Origin: an uncultured Rhodospirillales bacterium
Lineage (GTDB): Bacteria > Pseudomonadota > Alphaproteobacteria > RF32 > CAG-239
Length of the DNA: 32,216 bases
Reading direction: 5' to 3'
Assembly (NCBI GenBank): GCA_902778645.1
Contig: CACYYO010000023.1
Location: 1 to 32,216 of the forward strand
Shown here: positions 1 through 8,896 of the stretch, piece after piece
Layout: each line of letters begins with the position of its first letter
Position numbering within the stretch: the first letter of the stretch is position 1
Program-made: the position numbers and the translations under genes
Notes under the pieces: model-generated
Seen by the model: only the letters and a program-made list of their open reading frames with translations
What the model was told of the DNA's origin: nothing
Databases searched by the model: none

Positions 1-1005
1 CTGGTTGACATTTATCGTGGTGTTTGCCAACCGCAAAAGAATTTGGTAAAAATGGGATTATTCATTTCATTTTTCCCGCAGTTGATAGCCGGACCGATTT
101 TGAAATATTACAATATTGCAGAGCAGATTGATAACCGAAAAACGACTTGGACTTCAGCAAATGAAGGGGCTCAGCGTTTTATCATCGGCTTGGGAAAGAA
201 AGTGATTATTGCCAATATATTGGCGAAAACGGCAGATGAGATTTTTGCCCTGAATATGGCAGACATGTCAACGATGGATGCCTGGTTGGGGATTATTGCT
301 TATACGTTCCAGATTTATTTCGATTTCAGCGGGTATTCGGATATGGCGATTGGTCTGGGCAAAATTTTCGGTTTTCGGATAAATGAAAACTTTAACTATC
401 CCTATCTGGCAACCTCCATTCAAGACTTTTGGCGCCGTTGGCATATATCCTTATCAACGTGGTTTAAGGAATATTTATATATTCCGCTCGGGGGAAACAG
501 AGCCGGAAAATTGAAAACATATCGTAATTTATTGATTGTCTTTTTTATGACCGGCTTATGGCATGGTGCAAGTTGGAATTTTGTTGTTTGGGGCATGTGG
601 CATGGCTTTTTCATTGTCGCCGAAAAAATTATTCCGATAGAAAAAATTTTGTATTGCCGATTACTGCAAATGGTTTATACGATGCTCGTTGTGATTTGCG
701 GTTGGGTTTTATTTAGAGCAGAGACCCTGACACAGGCACTGGCGTACTGGCACAAAATGTTTATTCCTGCTAAAATGGAGACGATAACACCATTCTGGGG
801 ACGTGAATTCCAGTTGGCTTTGGTTTTAGCAATATTGAGTTGCGGCATTATCTCTGTTTTGTACCGAAAATTTTCTGAGCGCTTCAAAATCGGAGATAAT
901 ATTCTAGCACTCATAAAACCGATTTGCTGTATCGGAATTTTATATCTGAGTATAATATTGTTGGCCAGTAATACTTACAATCCGTTCATTTATTTTAGGT
1001 TCTAA
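1..1005 (+). CDS. MBOAT family membrane O-acyltransferase (AlgI-like), 5' partial
   Basis: Membrane-bound O-acyltransferase that probably moves acyl (often acetyl) groups across the inner membrane for acylation of an exported polysaccharide, as AlgI does with AlgJ/AlgX. The reading frame is open from base 1, so the true start lies outside the window; internal TTG (43) and ATG (52) codons are not convincing starts. Visible family signatures are SFFPQLIAGPI, the block WRRWHISLSTWFKEYLYIPLGG with the conserved WH, and TGLWHGASWNF with the catalytic-type histidine. Several hydrophobic segments follow. The next gene, 3 bases downstream, is an AlgJ/AlgX-like partner, the usual arrangement. The acyl acceptor cannot be told from sequence. 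Confidence 0.93.
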   Translation: MVDIYRGVCQPQKNLVKMGLFISFFPQLIAGPILKYYNIAEQIDNRKTTWTSANEGAQRFIIGLGKKVIIANILAKTADEIFALNMADMSTMDAWLGIIAYTFQIYFDFSGYSDMAIGLGKIFGFRINENFNYPYLATSIQDFWRRWHISLSTWFKEYLYIPLGGNRAGKLKTYRNLLIVFFMTGLWHGASWNFVVWGMWHGFFIVAEKIIPIEKILYCRLLQMVYTMLVVICGWVLFRAETLTQALAYWHKMFIPAKMETITPFWGREFQLALVLAILSCGIISVLYRKFSERFKIGDNILALIKPICCIGILYLSIILLASNTYNPFIYFRF

Positions 1006-1008
1006 GCG

Positions 1009-2142
1009 ATGAAAAATATAAAACTGTATGCCCAAAAAATATATTTATCGACACCGGCTATTGTCGTGTTGCTGTTAGTTTTTGGTGGATTTTTAGTAAA
1101 TTGCTTTTTTTCCAATACCTTTTTGTTGGACAATCGTCCGTTAGCGAAGAAACCGGACGCCTTAACTCCTCATTTCGCCCGGGACTTTGAGCAATACTAT
1201 AATGATACGTTTGCCGGTCGCAAGAAATTGGTGAAGAAATTTTCAAAGCTAAAGCTAAAGTTGGGAATGGACACCGGTTTTACGATTAATGGCTTAGACG
1301 GATGGATGTTTTACGATTCGGCAAAAGTTCCGGACGGGTATACTTTAATTGACTATTACGGAGAGCTTTCCTTTACGCCGGAGGAAGAGCAAATTATGGC
1401 GCAAGGTATGCAGAGAGCGAAAGATTTTTATGCAAAACGCGGTATTGATTATGTAATAGCCGTCGTTCCGAATAAAGAGGGATTATACTCCGAATACATG
1501 CCCCTCAGAATGCAAAAAGCACGAATTTCCGATATATCCAGAACAGATAAAGCAATTAGCTATGCTCAAAAAAATACCAATGTCGCGATTATCAATTGGC
1601 GGGATGATTTAGTTTTGGCAAAAGAGAAGATTTCGCATTCTTTATATTATAAAAAAGATTCTCATTGGAACAATATTGGGGCTTATGTGGCATATCAAAG
1701 TTTGGCAAAGAAATTAAAAACAATGGGATATAACATTGAGGTCACAGATTTTAGGGAAGATATGATAACAAATATTTATGCAACTCGTTCTGATTTAGGA
1801 GTTGACGGCGAGCCGGATATCGACTTTACTATAAACTATAAGACGGATCAACATCCGAACAATATTATTGATGAAGACCACGGTTTTTTCCAAATTTGGG
1901 AGAATCCGACCGCTCAGGTAAAAAAGCGTGTTTTGCTGATACGTGATTCTCAGGGAATAGCTTTAATGCGCTATATGCAGAAGGATTTTGCTTATGGGGT
2001 TTATGCCCACAGCAAATGGAATACCAAAGAAGGCTTGAAAGAGCTTATCGAGACCTATAAGCCGGATTTAGTAATTGATGAAACGGGAGAGCGATATTTT
2101 AATCGTTTTCTAAAGTATAATGACCTGTATAGGGAGGAATAA
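1009..2142 (+). CDS. AlgJ/AlgX-like SGNH-fold O-acetyltransferase partner protein
   Basis: 377-aa protein with one N-terminal membrane anchor (about residues 12-35) and a periplasmic domain of the AlgJ/AlgX/DHHW class. These proteins finish O-acetylation of exopolysaccharide with acetyl groups supplied by the MBOAT partner. Family marks are the DSHWNNIGAY block (Asp and His of the catalytic set) and the later LIRDSQG block carrying the candidate nucleophilic serine. The gene begins 3 bases after the MBOAT gene stop, so the two are translationally linked. The class is clear; the exact polysaccharide is unknown. The downstream sugar-nucleotide gene suggests a surface glycan. Confidence 0.82.
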   Translation: MKNIKLYAQKIYLSTPAIVVLLLVFGGFLVNCFFSNTFLLDNRPLAKKPDALTPHFARDFEQYYNDTFAGRKKLVKKFSKLKLKLGMDTGFTINGLDGWMFYDSAKVPDGYTLIDYYGELSFTPEEEQIMAQGMQRAKDFYAKRGIDYVIAVVPNKEGLYSEYMPLRMQKARISDISRTDKAISYAQKNTNVAIINWRDDLVLAKEKISHSLYYKKDSHWNNIGAYVAYQSLAKKLKTMGYNIEVTDFREDMITNIYATRSDLGVDGEPDIDFTINYKTDQHPNNIIDEDHGFFQIWENPTAQVKKRVLLIRDSQGIALMRYMQKDFAYGVYAHSKWNTKEGLKELIETYKPDLVIDETGERYFNRFLKYNDLYREE

Positions 2143-2143
2143 T

Positions 2144-3172
2144 ATGAAATCTATTTTAGTAACCGGAGGTGCCGGTTTTATCGGGGCTAATTTTGTGCCG
2201 TATTTTGTGAATAAGTATCCGGATTATAAGGTAATCAATTTGGATAAGCTGACATACGCCGGCAACTTGGATAATGTCGCCGAGTGCAATAATAAAGCCA
2301 ATTATCAGTTTGTTAAAGGAGATATTTGTGACCGGAAATTAATTGAGAAACTGTTTCAGGAAAATGACATTCGAGGTGTTGTCCATTTTGCCGCGGAAAG
2401 CCATGTTGATAACTCGATTTCCGGACCGCAAGCGTTTATTGAGACAAACGTCCTGGGAACATTTACGCTGCTTGATGTCGCTCGCCAATACTGGATGGAG
2501 GCTCCGCACAAGGTTAAAGCCGGGTATGAAAATGCCCGTTTTCACCATATTTCAACCGATGAGGTTTATGGGGCATTGGGAGACACCGGATTTTTCACCG
2601 AGACAACGCCGTATATGCCAAGCTCACCGTATTCAGCATCAAAAGCCAGTTCAGATATGATTGTGCGAGCTTATTATCACACTTTCGGTATGAATGTAAC
2701 GGTATCGAATTGCTCGAACAATTACGGACCGAAACAGCACCCTGAAAAGCTGATTCCGAAGATTATTTCGAATGCGCTGAATGAGAAAAACATTCCGATA
2801 TATGGCGATGGGAAAAACGTTCGTGACTGGTTGTATGTACTAGACCACTGCAAGGCAATTGACCTGATTTTCCATACCGGAAAGGCCGGGGAGACTTATA
2901 ATATCGGTGGTCATAATGAGCGCAACAATCTGCAGATTGTCGATGCGATTTGCTCACTTTTGGATCAAAGACAACCGAGAGCCAACGGTAAGTCCTACAA
3001 AGATTTAGTTGTTTTTGTCGCTGATCGTCCCGGACACGATCGTCGTTATGCCATAGATGCCACAAAGCTGACGACCCAGCTGGGTTGGAAAGCCGATGAA
3101 AATTTTGATACCGGTATCATTAAGACCGTGGACTGGTACTTGCAAAAGATTGGCAAAAAACAAGCCGCATAA
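2144..3172 (+). CDS. rfbB: dTDP-glucose 4,6-dehydratase
   Basis: Extended short-chain dehydrogenase that converts dTDP-glucose to dTDP-4-keto-6-deoxyglucose, the entry to dTDP-rhamnose and related deoxysugars. The NAD-binding motif GGAGFIG is at the N-terminus, then HFAAESHVDNSI, STDEVYG and the YSASKASSD block with catalytic Tyr and Lys, and finally NNYGPKQHPEKLIP. I place the start at ATG 2144 (342 aa), 7 bases after AGGGAGG, rather than at an in-frame codon at 2120 inside the upstream gene. It lies 1 base after the AlgJ/X-like stop. rfbA, rfbC and rfbD are not in the window. A paralogue for another dTDP-sugar route is possible. Confidence 0.93.
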   Translation: MKSILVTGGAGFIGANFVPYFVNKYPDYKVINLDKLTYAGNLDNVAECNNKANYQFVKGDICDRKLIEKLFQENDIRGVVHFAAESHVDNSISGPQAFIETNVLGTFTLLDVARQYWMEAPHKVKAGYENARFHHISTDEVYGALGDTGFFTETTPYMPSSPYSASKASSDMIVRAYYHTFGMNVTVSNCSNNYGPKQHPEKLIPKIISNALNEKNIPIYGDGKNVRDWLYVLDHCKAIDLIFHTGKAGETYNIGGHNERNNLQIVDAICSLLDQRQPRANGKSYKDLVVFVADRPGHDRRYAIDATKLTTQLGWKADENFDTGIIKTVDWYLQKIGKKQAA

Positions 3173-3181
3173 CCATAAAAG

Positions 3182-3212
3182 AAAAAGGGAACAAGTGTTG
3201 TTCCCTTTTTTT
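3182..3212. terminator. Bidirectional rho-independent terminator between rfbB and topA
   Basis: A 12-bp perfect stem (3182-3193 with 3199-3210) has a 5-base loop, an A-run on the left and a T-run on the right. It sits between convergent genes and can serve both strands. Confidence 0.85.
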
Positions 3213-3226
3213 GTAATGGCTAAAAA

Positions 3227-3550
3227 TTATTTTTTTGCGGCAATAATCTTAACCGCGTCTTCAAAACTTAAATTCTTGGCATCGAGACTGCGCGGAATAG
3301 CATAGTTATTTTTACCGCACTTAAGATATAAGCCATACCGACCGTTGGCGAGCACAATATCTTGTTTGCTCTTCGGGTCTTTTCCCAAAACTTTCGGTTC
3401 CGGTTTAGCAACGACACCTTTCAAAATTTCTTCAGCACGCTCTAAAGTCATATTGAAAATTGTATCTTCTCCGCCAATGGACTTTGACTTTCCACCTTGT
3501 TTAAGGTAGGGACCGAATTTACCTAAATTAACCTCGATTCCGTTGCCCAA
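3227..3550 (-). CDS. topA: DNA topoisomerase I, C-terminal fragment (frameshifted part of topA)
   Basis: This frame encodes the C-terminal topoisomerase I repeats (NGIEVNLGKFGPYLKQGG, then RYGLYLKCGKNNYAIP and a basic AKK end). They are typical of alphaproteobacterial TopA, which carries several such zinc-less ribbon repeats. The homologous reading actually begins further upstream, at about 3640, directly after the five-A run in the main topA frame. The fragment has no convincing start of its own and is the tail of topA rather than a separate gene. Either the genome carries a frameshift or the assembly dropped one base. Confidence 0.8.
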   Translation of the reverse strand: MGNGIEVNLGKFGPYLKQGGKSKSIGGEDTIFNMTLERAEEILKGVVAKPEPKVLGKDPKSKQDIVLANGRYGLYLKCGKNNYAIPRSLDAKNLSFEDAVKIIAAKK

Positions 3551-5634
3551 CTGCTTAGGGAGACTAAGCAGAGTTGATGCTTGTTCGAAAGTAACTTCTT
3601 CCGGTTTAATTGATTTCGGCAGGGCAGAACGTTTTGGTTTTTCGGACCTTTTTTGAGATAAATTTTCAGACCATTCATCTCTCCCAGTACTTTATCTTCC
3701 GGACTGGGCGCTTTAGGTGTATCATTACTGATCTCCTCCGTAACATCAGTCAGAGGCTTTGTGTATTTGCAATCCGGGTAATTAGAACACCCCAAAAAGG
3801 CACCGAATTTTCCAAGTTTAATGCTTAACCGTCCTTTACCGCATTCCGGACAAACACGAGGATCAGAACCATCTTCGCGCGGAGGAAATAAGTGGTGCGC
3901 CAGAACTTCATCAATCTTCTCAATCACTTCACTGACTTGTAAAGGAGAGACAGCCTCAATATTCTTTACAAACTTAACCCAAAAGCCGCCGAGCAATTTT
4001 TTCCAATCCATTTCACCGGCAGAAACATCATCAAGGTATTCCTCTAACTGAGCCGTAAAGTCATATTCAACATATTTCCTGAACCAATTTTCCAAGAAAA
4101 CTGTCACAATACGTCCCCGATCTTCCGGAATAAAGCGCAGTTTTTCGACACGAACATATTTACGTTCCTGTAAAACAGCAATAATCGAGGCATAAGTCGA
4201 AGGACGACCGATACCAAGCTCCTCCAATTTTTTAACCAGACTGGCTTCGGTAAATCGTGGCGGCGGGGTTGTAAAGTGTTGTTCCGGGATAATTTGTCCT
4301 TTATCGACTTTTTCTCCTGTTTCAACATTCGGCAAAATACGATTTTCATCGTCTTCGTCCGTATCATCATGACTCTCAACATAAAGCTTTAAGAAACCGT
4401 CAAAGGCAATGACCTGACCGTTGGCGCGCAATAGAATTTGTTTGTCATCACTCTCGGCATCAATCACGACCTTGTCCATAACTGCCGGATTCATCTGACA
4501 AGCAACCGTTCTCTTCCAGATTAATTCATAAAGCTTGTGCGCCTCGGCATCGAGTTTGGTCTCTAACTTTTTAGGAGTATCCTCGACGTGCGCCGGACGG
4601 ATAGCCTCATGTGCTTCTTGAGCATTTTTGGATTTATTTTTGTATTCTTTGGCTGTTTTGGGAAGATATGCCTCGCCAAAATACTTTAAGATAGCTTCAC
4701 GGCAGGCGGCAACCGCCTCTTTAGATAAATTAACCGCATCAGTACGCATATAGGTAATGTGACCGGCTTCATAAAGCTTTTGGGCAATTTGCATCGTCTT
4801 TTTGGCACTGAATCTCAACTTTCTGGCAGCCTCTTGTTGCAAGGTAGATGTTGTAAACGGCGGAGCCGGATAACGATTGGCTTTTTTGCGTTCAACATTG
4901 CTGATACTGAAATTTTGTGCTTCGATTTTAGCCTTTGCTTCCAAGGCTTTAGCCTCAGAATTTAAATCAAATTTTTCAAGCTTCTTGCCATCGAGGTTAA
5001 TCAGGTGTGTACGAATGGTTGCTTGTGCCCTAGTAATTAAATCGGCATCAACCGTCCAATATTCTTCACTCTTGAATTTTTCAATTTCCATTTCACGGTC
5101 GCAAATCAAGCGCAACGCAACGGACTGAACGCGCCCTGCTGATTTTGAACCGGGAAGTTTCCGCCACAACACCGGAGAAAGCGTAAAACCGACCAAGTAA
5201 TCCAAAGCGCGACGTGCCATATAGGCAGAAACCAAGTCATTGTCAATCTGTCTCGGATTCTTTATCGCTTCGGTGACAGCCGATTTTGTAATCTCGTGGA
5301 AAACAACGCGCTCGATTTTTTTATCTTTTATTTTTTTGCGCGCGGTTAACTCCTCTAAAATATGCCATGCAATAGCTTCTCCTTCTCTATCCGGGTCGGA
5401 TGCGAGGACAATCGTATCACAATCTTTGAGAGCGGCAATAATATCATTGAGCCTCTTTTTGCCGCCGGCAGAAAGCTCCCATTTCATCGCGAAGTTATCA
5501 TCGGGGTCAACAGAGCCGTCTTTACTGGGCAAATCTCGAATATGACCAAAACTGGCAAGAACTTTATAATCGCTGCCCAAATATTTATTTATGGTTTTGG
5601 CTTTGGCTGGAGACTCAACAATCACTAATTTCAT
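3523..5634 (-). CDS. topA: DNA topoisomerase I, main part (frame broken near 3' end)
   Basis: Type IA topoisomerase that relaxes negative supercoils. The Toprim domain is N-terminal (VIVESPAKAKTI, ASDPDREGEAI at about residues 78-88). The catalytic tyrosine is in ITYMRTD (about Y295). A zinc-ribbon repeat CPECG...CSNYPDC lies near residue 595-625. The reading frame changes at about 3638-3642 (five A on the coding strand after GGTCCG): the last ~48 residues here are out-of-frame, and the true C-terminal sequence continues in the -1 frame as the next entry. Restoring one A gives a continuous protein of about 802 aa, a normal length for the family. The gene lies 12 bases downstream of dprA on the same strand. 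Confidence 0.93.
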   Translation of the reverse strand: MKLVIVESPAKAKTINKYLGSDYKVLASFGHIRDLPSKDGSVDPDDNFAMKWELSAGGKKRLNDIIAALKDCDTIVLASDPDREGEAIAWHILEELTARKKIKDKKIERVVFHEITKSAVTEAIKNPRQIDNDLVSAYMARRALDYLVGFTLSPVLWRKLPGSKSAGRVQSVALRLICDREMEIEKFKSEEYWTVDADLITRAQATIRTHLINLDGKKLEKFDLNSEAKALEAKAKIEAQNFSISNVERKKANRYPAPPFTTSTLQQEAARKLRFSAKKTMQIAQKLYEAGHITYMRTDAVNLSKEAVAACREAILKYFGEAYLPKTAKEYKNKSKNAQEAHEAIRPAHVEDTPKKLETKLDAEAHKLYELIWKRTVACQMNPAVMDKVVIDAESDDKQILLRANGQVIAFDGFLKLYVESHDDTDEDDENRILPNVETGEKVDKGQIIPEQHFTTPPPRFTEASLVKKLEELGIGRPSTYASIIAVLQERKYVRVEKLRFIPEDRGRIVTVFLENWFRKYVEYDFTAQLEEYLDDVSAGEMDWKKLLGGFWVKFVKNIEAVSPLQVSEVIEKIDEVLAHHLFPPREDGSDPRVCPECGKGRLSIKLGKFGAFLGCSNYPDCKYTKPLTDVTEEISNDTPKAPSPEDKVLGEMNGLKIYLKKGPKNQNVLPCRNQLNRKKLLSNKHQLCLVSLSSWATESRLI

Positions 5635-5646
5635 TTTTTATGGTTC

Positions 5647-6774
5647 CTATTTCACTAGAGCGACTTTATTTCCCGGTTGCCTGATAATTTTACCTTCTAA
5701 TTCCAGATACAAAAGTTCGGCACTGACGGTTGCCGAGTCGATTCCGGAATCCTGAATAATATCATCAACATCAACACCGTCATGCGTAATATAAGCTAAA
5801 ACGGTATTGGTAGAATTTTTCTGAGCAGGTATATTGTCAGTTTTTGTTTCAAAGTCAAGAGGGGGTGTTAACAAATCAGGAGAAGGAGACAATTTTTGAT
5901 GTTCTTTAGGGTGACAATAACTGAAATGATGTTGGAGAATATCTAATATATCGTCGGCACTTTCAACCAGATACGCCCCTTCCTTAATGAGTTTGTTTGT
6001 TCCCTGTGCACGCCCGTCTAAAGGCGAACCCGGAACCGCAAAGACCTCTCTACCTTGTTCTGTTGCTGTATAAGCGGTAATCAATGAGCCGGAGTGAAGA
6101 TTAGCTTCTGCAACCAGCACACCACTGCACAATCCGGAAATAAGACGATTGCGCCGCGGAAAGTTATTCGCCTGCGGGGTCGTCCCGAGAGGAAATTCCG
6201 AAATGACACAACCTTGCCGACAAATTTGTTCATATAAGTCTTTATTTTCAGAAGGGTAGGGGATGTCGACGCCGGTTCCTAAAACGGCGATGGTTGGACC
6301 GGACTGATCATTTGCGTATAGAGCGCCTTTATGGGCAGAAGAGTCAATTCCTCGCGCCATGCCGGAGACAATGACAACCCCTTGCCTTGTTAAATCATAA
6401 GCAATTTTGGAGGCCAATTTACGTCCGTTAATCGAAGCATTACGAGAGCCGACAACAGCCAAGCTCAGAGGAGAATTGAGCAATTCAATATGACCTTTGG
6501 CATACAAAATTGGCGGATAATCAGGAAGATTCAGTAACGACTGCGGATATGCCGGTGAATTGCTGATAAGAATGTGGACATTCAAATGTCTGGCCAGTTT
6601 TAATTCTTCTTCCGCAACAGAACGGCTCGCTAACTTAAAACGTGCAGGCAAATTCTTGATAGCTTCCGCCGCCGAACCGTATTGATTGACAAGCTGAATA
6701 AAAGTTTTAGGACCGATATGCTCGGTTTTAATGAGTTGCAAATAATCTAAAATATCATCGTCTGCCGTCATCAC
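5647..6774 (-). CDS. dprA: DNA processing protein DprA/Smf
   Basis: Single-strand DNA binding and RecA-loading protein known from natural transformation. It has an N-terminal SAM/HhH-like part (HIGPKTFIQL), a central Rossmann-like DprA domain with VVGSRNAS (about residues 107-114) and GMARGIDSSAH (about 138-148), then SEFPLGT and RRNRLISGL. A C-terminal winged-helix domain follows a low-complexity linker near residue 290-310. GTG at 6774 and ATG at 6771 are both possible starts; ATG is preferred. plsY ends 2-5 bases upstream, so translation is probably coupled. Gene order plsY-dprA-topA is common in alphaproteobacteria. Confidence 0.95.
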   Translation of the reverse strand: MMTADDDILDYLQLIKTEHIGPKTFIQLVNQYGSAAEAIKNLPARFKLASRSVAEEELKLARHLNVHILISNSPAYPQSLLNLPDYPPILYAKGHIELLNSPLSLAVVGSRNASINGRKLASKIAYDLTRQGVVIVSGMARGIDSSAHKGALYANDQSGPTIAVLGTGVDIPYPSENKDLYEQICRQGCVISEFPLGTTPQANNFPRRNRLISGLCSGVLVAEANLHSGSLITAYTATEQGREVFAVPGSPLDGRAQGTNKLIKEGAYLVESADDILDILQHHFSYCHPKEHQKLSPSPDLLTPPLDFETKTDNIPAQKNSTNTVLAYITHDGVDVDDIIQDSGIDSATVSAELLYLELEGKIIRQPGNKVALVK

Positions 6775-6776
6775 AA

Positions 6777-7409
6777 TTACTTTTTAAAGCTGATTTTACT
6801 TTCTTCCCCTTTGACTAAACGGGCAATATTGGCACGATGACGATACAAGACCAAAACGGCCAATGCCGTAAAGAAAAGGCAAAAAATCGGTTCAGTTAAG
6901 AAGAAAGCATATAAAGGGGTTAAAACCGCTGCCGTAATCGCTGATAAGGACGAATAGCGACTCACAATCGCAACAATTAACCATGTCAATAAAGCCAACA
7001 AAGCAACTTGCGGGGCTGTAGCCAAGATAAAACCGAAGGTTGAGGCAACACCTTTTCCTCCCTTGAATTTAAGCCAAATCGGAAAGTTATGTCCCAGCAC
7101 TCCACAAGTTCCGGCAATTAAAGCCGCCAAAATATTAGATTGTGTCAATAATCCGAAGACGGAAATATCCGTCGGAAAGACAAATCGCTCGGCTAAAAAA
7201 GCGGCAATACCTGCCTTTGAGGCATCGAGAATAACCGTGAGCAGTGCCAAATCCTTGCGCCCCGTACGCAAAACATTCGTTGCTCCGATGTTGCCTGAGC
7301 CTATTTTCCGGATATCCCCTAAACCGCACATTCTGGTCAAAACCAGTCCGAAAGGGATTGAACCGAGCAAATAACCGCCTATTGCGCACAAGATAAAAAC
7401 ACAAATCAT
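6777..7409 (-). CDS. plsY: Acyl-phosphate:glycerol-3-phosphate acyltransferase PlsY
   Basis: Inner-membrane enzyme that acylates glycerol-3-phosphate from acyl-phosphate, the product of PlsX (also in this window), to make lysophosphatidic acid. Signature motifs are GSIPFG, the GSGNIGATNV phosphate-binding loop, GHNFPIWLKFKGGKGVAS and a C-terminal YRHRANI. Multiple hydrophobic segments are present. I take ATG 7409 (210 aa), preceded by GGAG with good spacing, over the in-frame TTG at 7430. It heads a minus-strand operon with dprA and topA, divergent from pyrH. Confidence 0.95.
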   Translation of the reverse strand: MICVFILCAIGGYLLGSIPFGLVLTRMCGLGDIRKIGSGNIGATNVLRTGRKDLALLTVILDASKAGIAAFLAERFVFPTDISVFGLLTQSNILAALIAGTCGVLGHNFPIWLKFKGGKGVASTFGFILATAPQVALLALLTWLIVAIVSRYSSLSAITAAVLTPLYAFFLTEPIFCLFFTALAVLVLYRHRANIARLVKGEESKISFKK

Positions 7410-7529
7410 TGAACATTCTCCATCTGTCAAAATATTTATTTTCTTGTAACAGGTTGTAACTTTTTTTCAACTTTAAATTTTCAGATTGATGCAAGTGTGC
7501 AAAAATTTGCAAAAAAAATGAAAATATAG

Positions 7530-7557
7530 GTGACAAATGCAGAAAATTGTTTAATAT
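7530..7557 (+). promoter_or_regulatory. Putative sigma-70-type promoter for the pyrH operon
   Basis: GTGACA at 7530-7535 and TAATAT at 7552-7557 are separated by 16 bases, just upstream of pyrH in the AT-rich divergent intergenic region. It fits the consensus reasonably but has not been tested. Confidence 0.4.
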
Positions 7558-7575
7558 AAAAAAAATTGTAATTTT

Positions 7576-8316
7576 ATGGTGCAAAAGATGAAACCTGTTT
7601 ATAAAAGGATTCTCCTCAAATTATCCGGTGAAGGATTGATGGGAAACCAGGCTTTCGGGATATCGCCGGAAGTTATCAGCGCACTGGCAACACAAATCAA
7701 AGAAGTGTATGAGGCCGGTGTTGAGGTATGTTTGGTAATCGGCGGTGGCAATATCTTTCGTGGTGCCAAAGAGGCTGCCAAAGGGATGAACCGCACGGTA
7801 GCAGACCAAGTCGGAATGCTGGCAACGATTATGAATGCCTTGTCTATGCAAAATGCACTGGAGCAACAAGGGGTTGATGCGCGTGTGTTATCCGGTCTTT
7901 CCGTGACGGAGGTCTGTGAGCCGTACATGTATCGCCGTGCCTTGCGCCATTTGCAGAAAAAAAGAGTGGTGATTTTTGCCGGTGGTACAGGTAACCCTTA
8001 TTTTACGACCGATACAGGGGCAGCACTACGCGCTGCTGAAATGCAATGCGATGTCCTCTTAAAAGCAACGCAGGTTGATGGTGTTTATGACAGTGATCCG
8101 CGGATTAATAATAAAGCAGTTAAATACGACCATGTTTCGTATGATGAGGTGATTAATAACCACTTGAACGTGATGGATATGACGGCTGTTGCTTTGGCAA
8201 GAGAAAATAATATCCCGATTGTCGTTTTTGCACAAAGAGACAAGGATGCTTTAATGCAGGTTGTCAGCGGCAAAGGAAAGTATACAATAATAAATAATGA
8301 GGTAAACAATGGCTGA
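7576..8316 (+). CDS. pyrH: UMP kinase
   Basis: Amino-acid-kinase-fold enzyme that phosphorylates UMP to UDP in pyrimidine nucleotide synthesis. It shows KRILLKLSGEGL at the N-terminus, GGGNIFRGA, GMLATIMNAL, the FAGGTGNPYFTTDTGAALRA block, LLKATQVDGVYDSDP and an MDMTAVALARE segment, all typical of bacterial PyrH. Length is 246 aa from ATG 7576; ATG 7588 (MKPVYKR) is an alternative and neither has a strong ribosome binding site. It overlaps frr by 8 bases and starts the envelope/translation operon. Confidence 0.96.
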   Translation: MVQKMKPVYKRILLKLSGEGLMGNQAFGISPEVISALATQIKEVYEAGVEVCLVIGGGNIFRGAKEAAKGMNRTVADQVGMLATIMNALSMQNALEQQGVDARVLSGLSVTEVCEPYMYRRALRHLQKKRVVIFAGGTGNPYFTTDTGAALRAAEMQCDVLLKATQVDGVYDSDPRINNKAVKYDHVSYDEVINNHLNVMDMTAVALARENNIPIVVFAQRDKDALMQVVSGKGKYTIINNEVNNG

Positions 8317-8872
8317 TTTTAGCGAAATAAAATCTGATACAAAAACGAGAATGGATAAAACCCTCGATTCTCTGAAGGGGGAGTTTGGCGGATTGCGTGC
8401 CGGCAGGGCGCACGCCAGTTTGCTCGATGGTATTCTGGTAGAGGCGTATGGGTCGATGACACCACTGGCGCAAGTCGGAACAATTTCTGTTCCTGATGCG
8501 AGGACATTGTCAATCAGCGTTTGGGACAAAGGGTTAGCAAAGGCTGTTGATAAAGCATTGCGTGAATCAGACTTGGGTCTGAATCCGGCATCGGACGGGC
8601 AGTTAATTCGTATTCCGATTCCGCCGCTTAGTGAAGAACGTCGTAAAGAGTTAGTTAAAATTGCCAGTAAGTACGCCGAGCAAAATAAAGTCGCTGTGCG
8701 TAATATTCGTCGTGATGGCCTGGATGGTATCAAAAAACTAAAGAAAGATAATCTTATTTCCGAAGATGAAGAAAAAAGATTTGAGAATGAAATTCAAAAG
8801 TTGACCGATGATGCCATCAAAAAGATTGAAGAGATGTTAGCATCTAAAGAGAAAGATATTCTCCAAGTATAA
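8309..8872 (+). CDS. frr: Ribosome recycling factor
   Basis: Splits post-termination ribosomes together with EF-G. The 187-aa length is normal. Conserved segments include LRAGRAHASLLDGI, YGSMTPLAQVGTISVPDARTL, IRIPIPPLSEERRKELVK and the C-terminal helix ending KEKDILQV. The start ATG 8309 overlaps the end of pyrH and follows TGAGGT. pyrH-frr-uppS-cdsA is a standard bacterial order. Confidence 0.97.
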   Translation: MADFSEIKSDTKTRMDKTLDSLKGEFGGLRAGRAHASLLDGILVEAYGSMTPLAQVGTISVPDARTLSISVWDKGLAKAVDKALRESDLGLNPASDGQLIRIPIPPLSEERRKELVKIASKYAEQNKVAVRNIRRDGLDGIKKLKKDNLISEDEEKRFENEIQKLTDDAIKKIEEMLASKEKDILQV

Positions 8873-8896
8873 TTGTATAAAGAATGAGATACAGCA

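Noticed and set aside
2343-2660. 105-codon open frame inside rfbB
   Set aside because: Lies wholly within a well-conserved gene in another frame, with no start signal or recognisable product.
3630-3650. Programmed -1 frameshift in topA
   Set aside because: The site reads G AAA AAC, which does not re-pair well in the -1 frame, and no clear stimulatory structure was found. An indel is more likely, so it is kept only as an open question.
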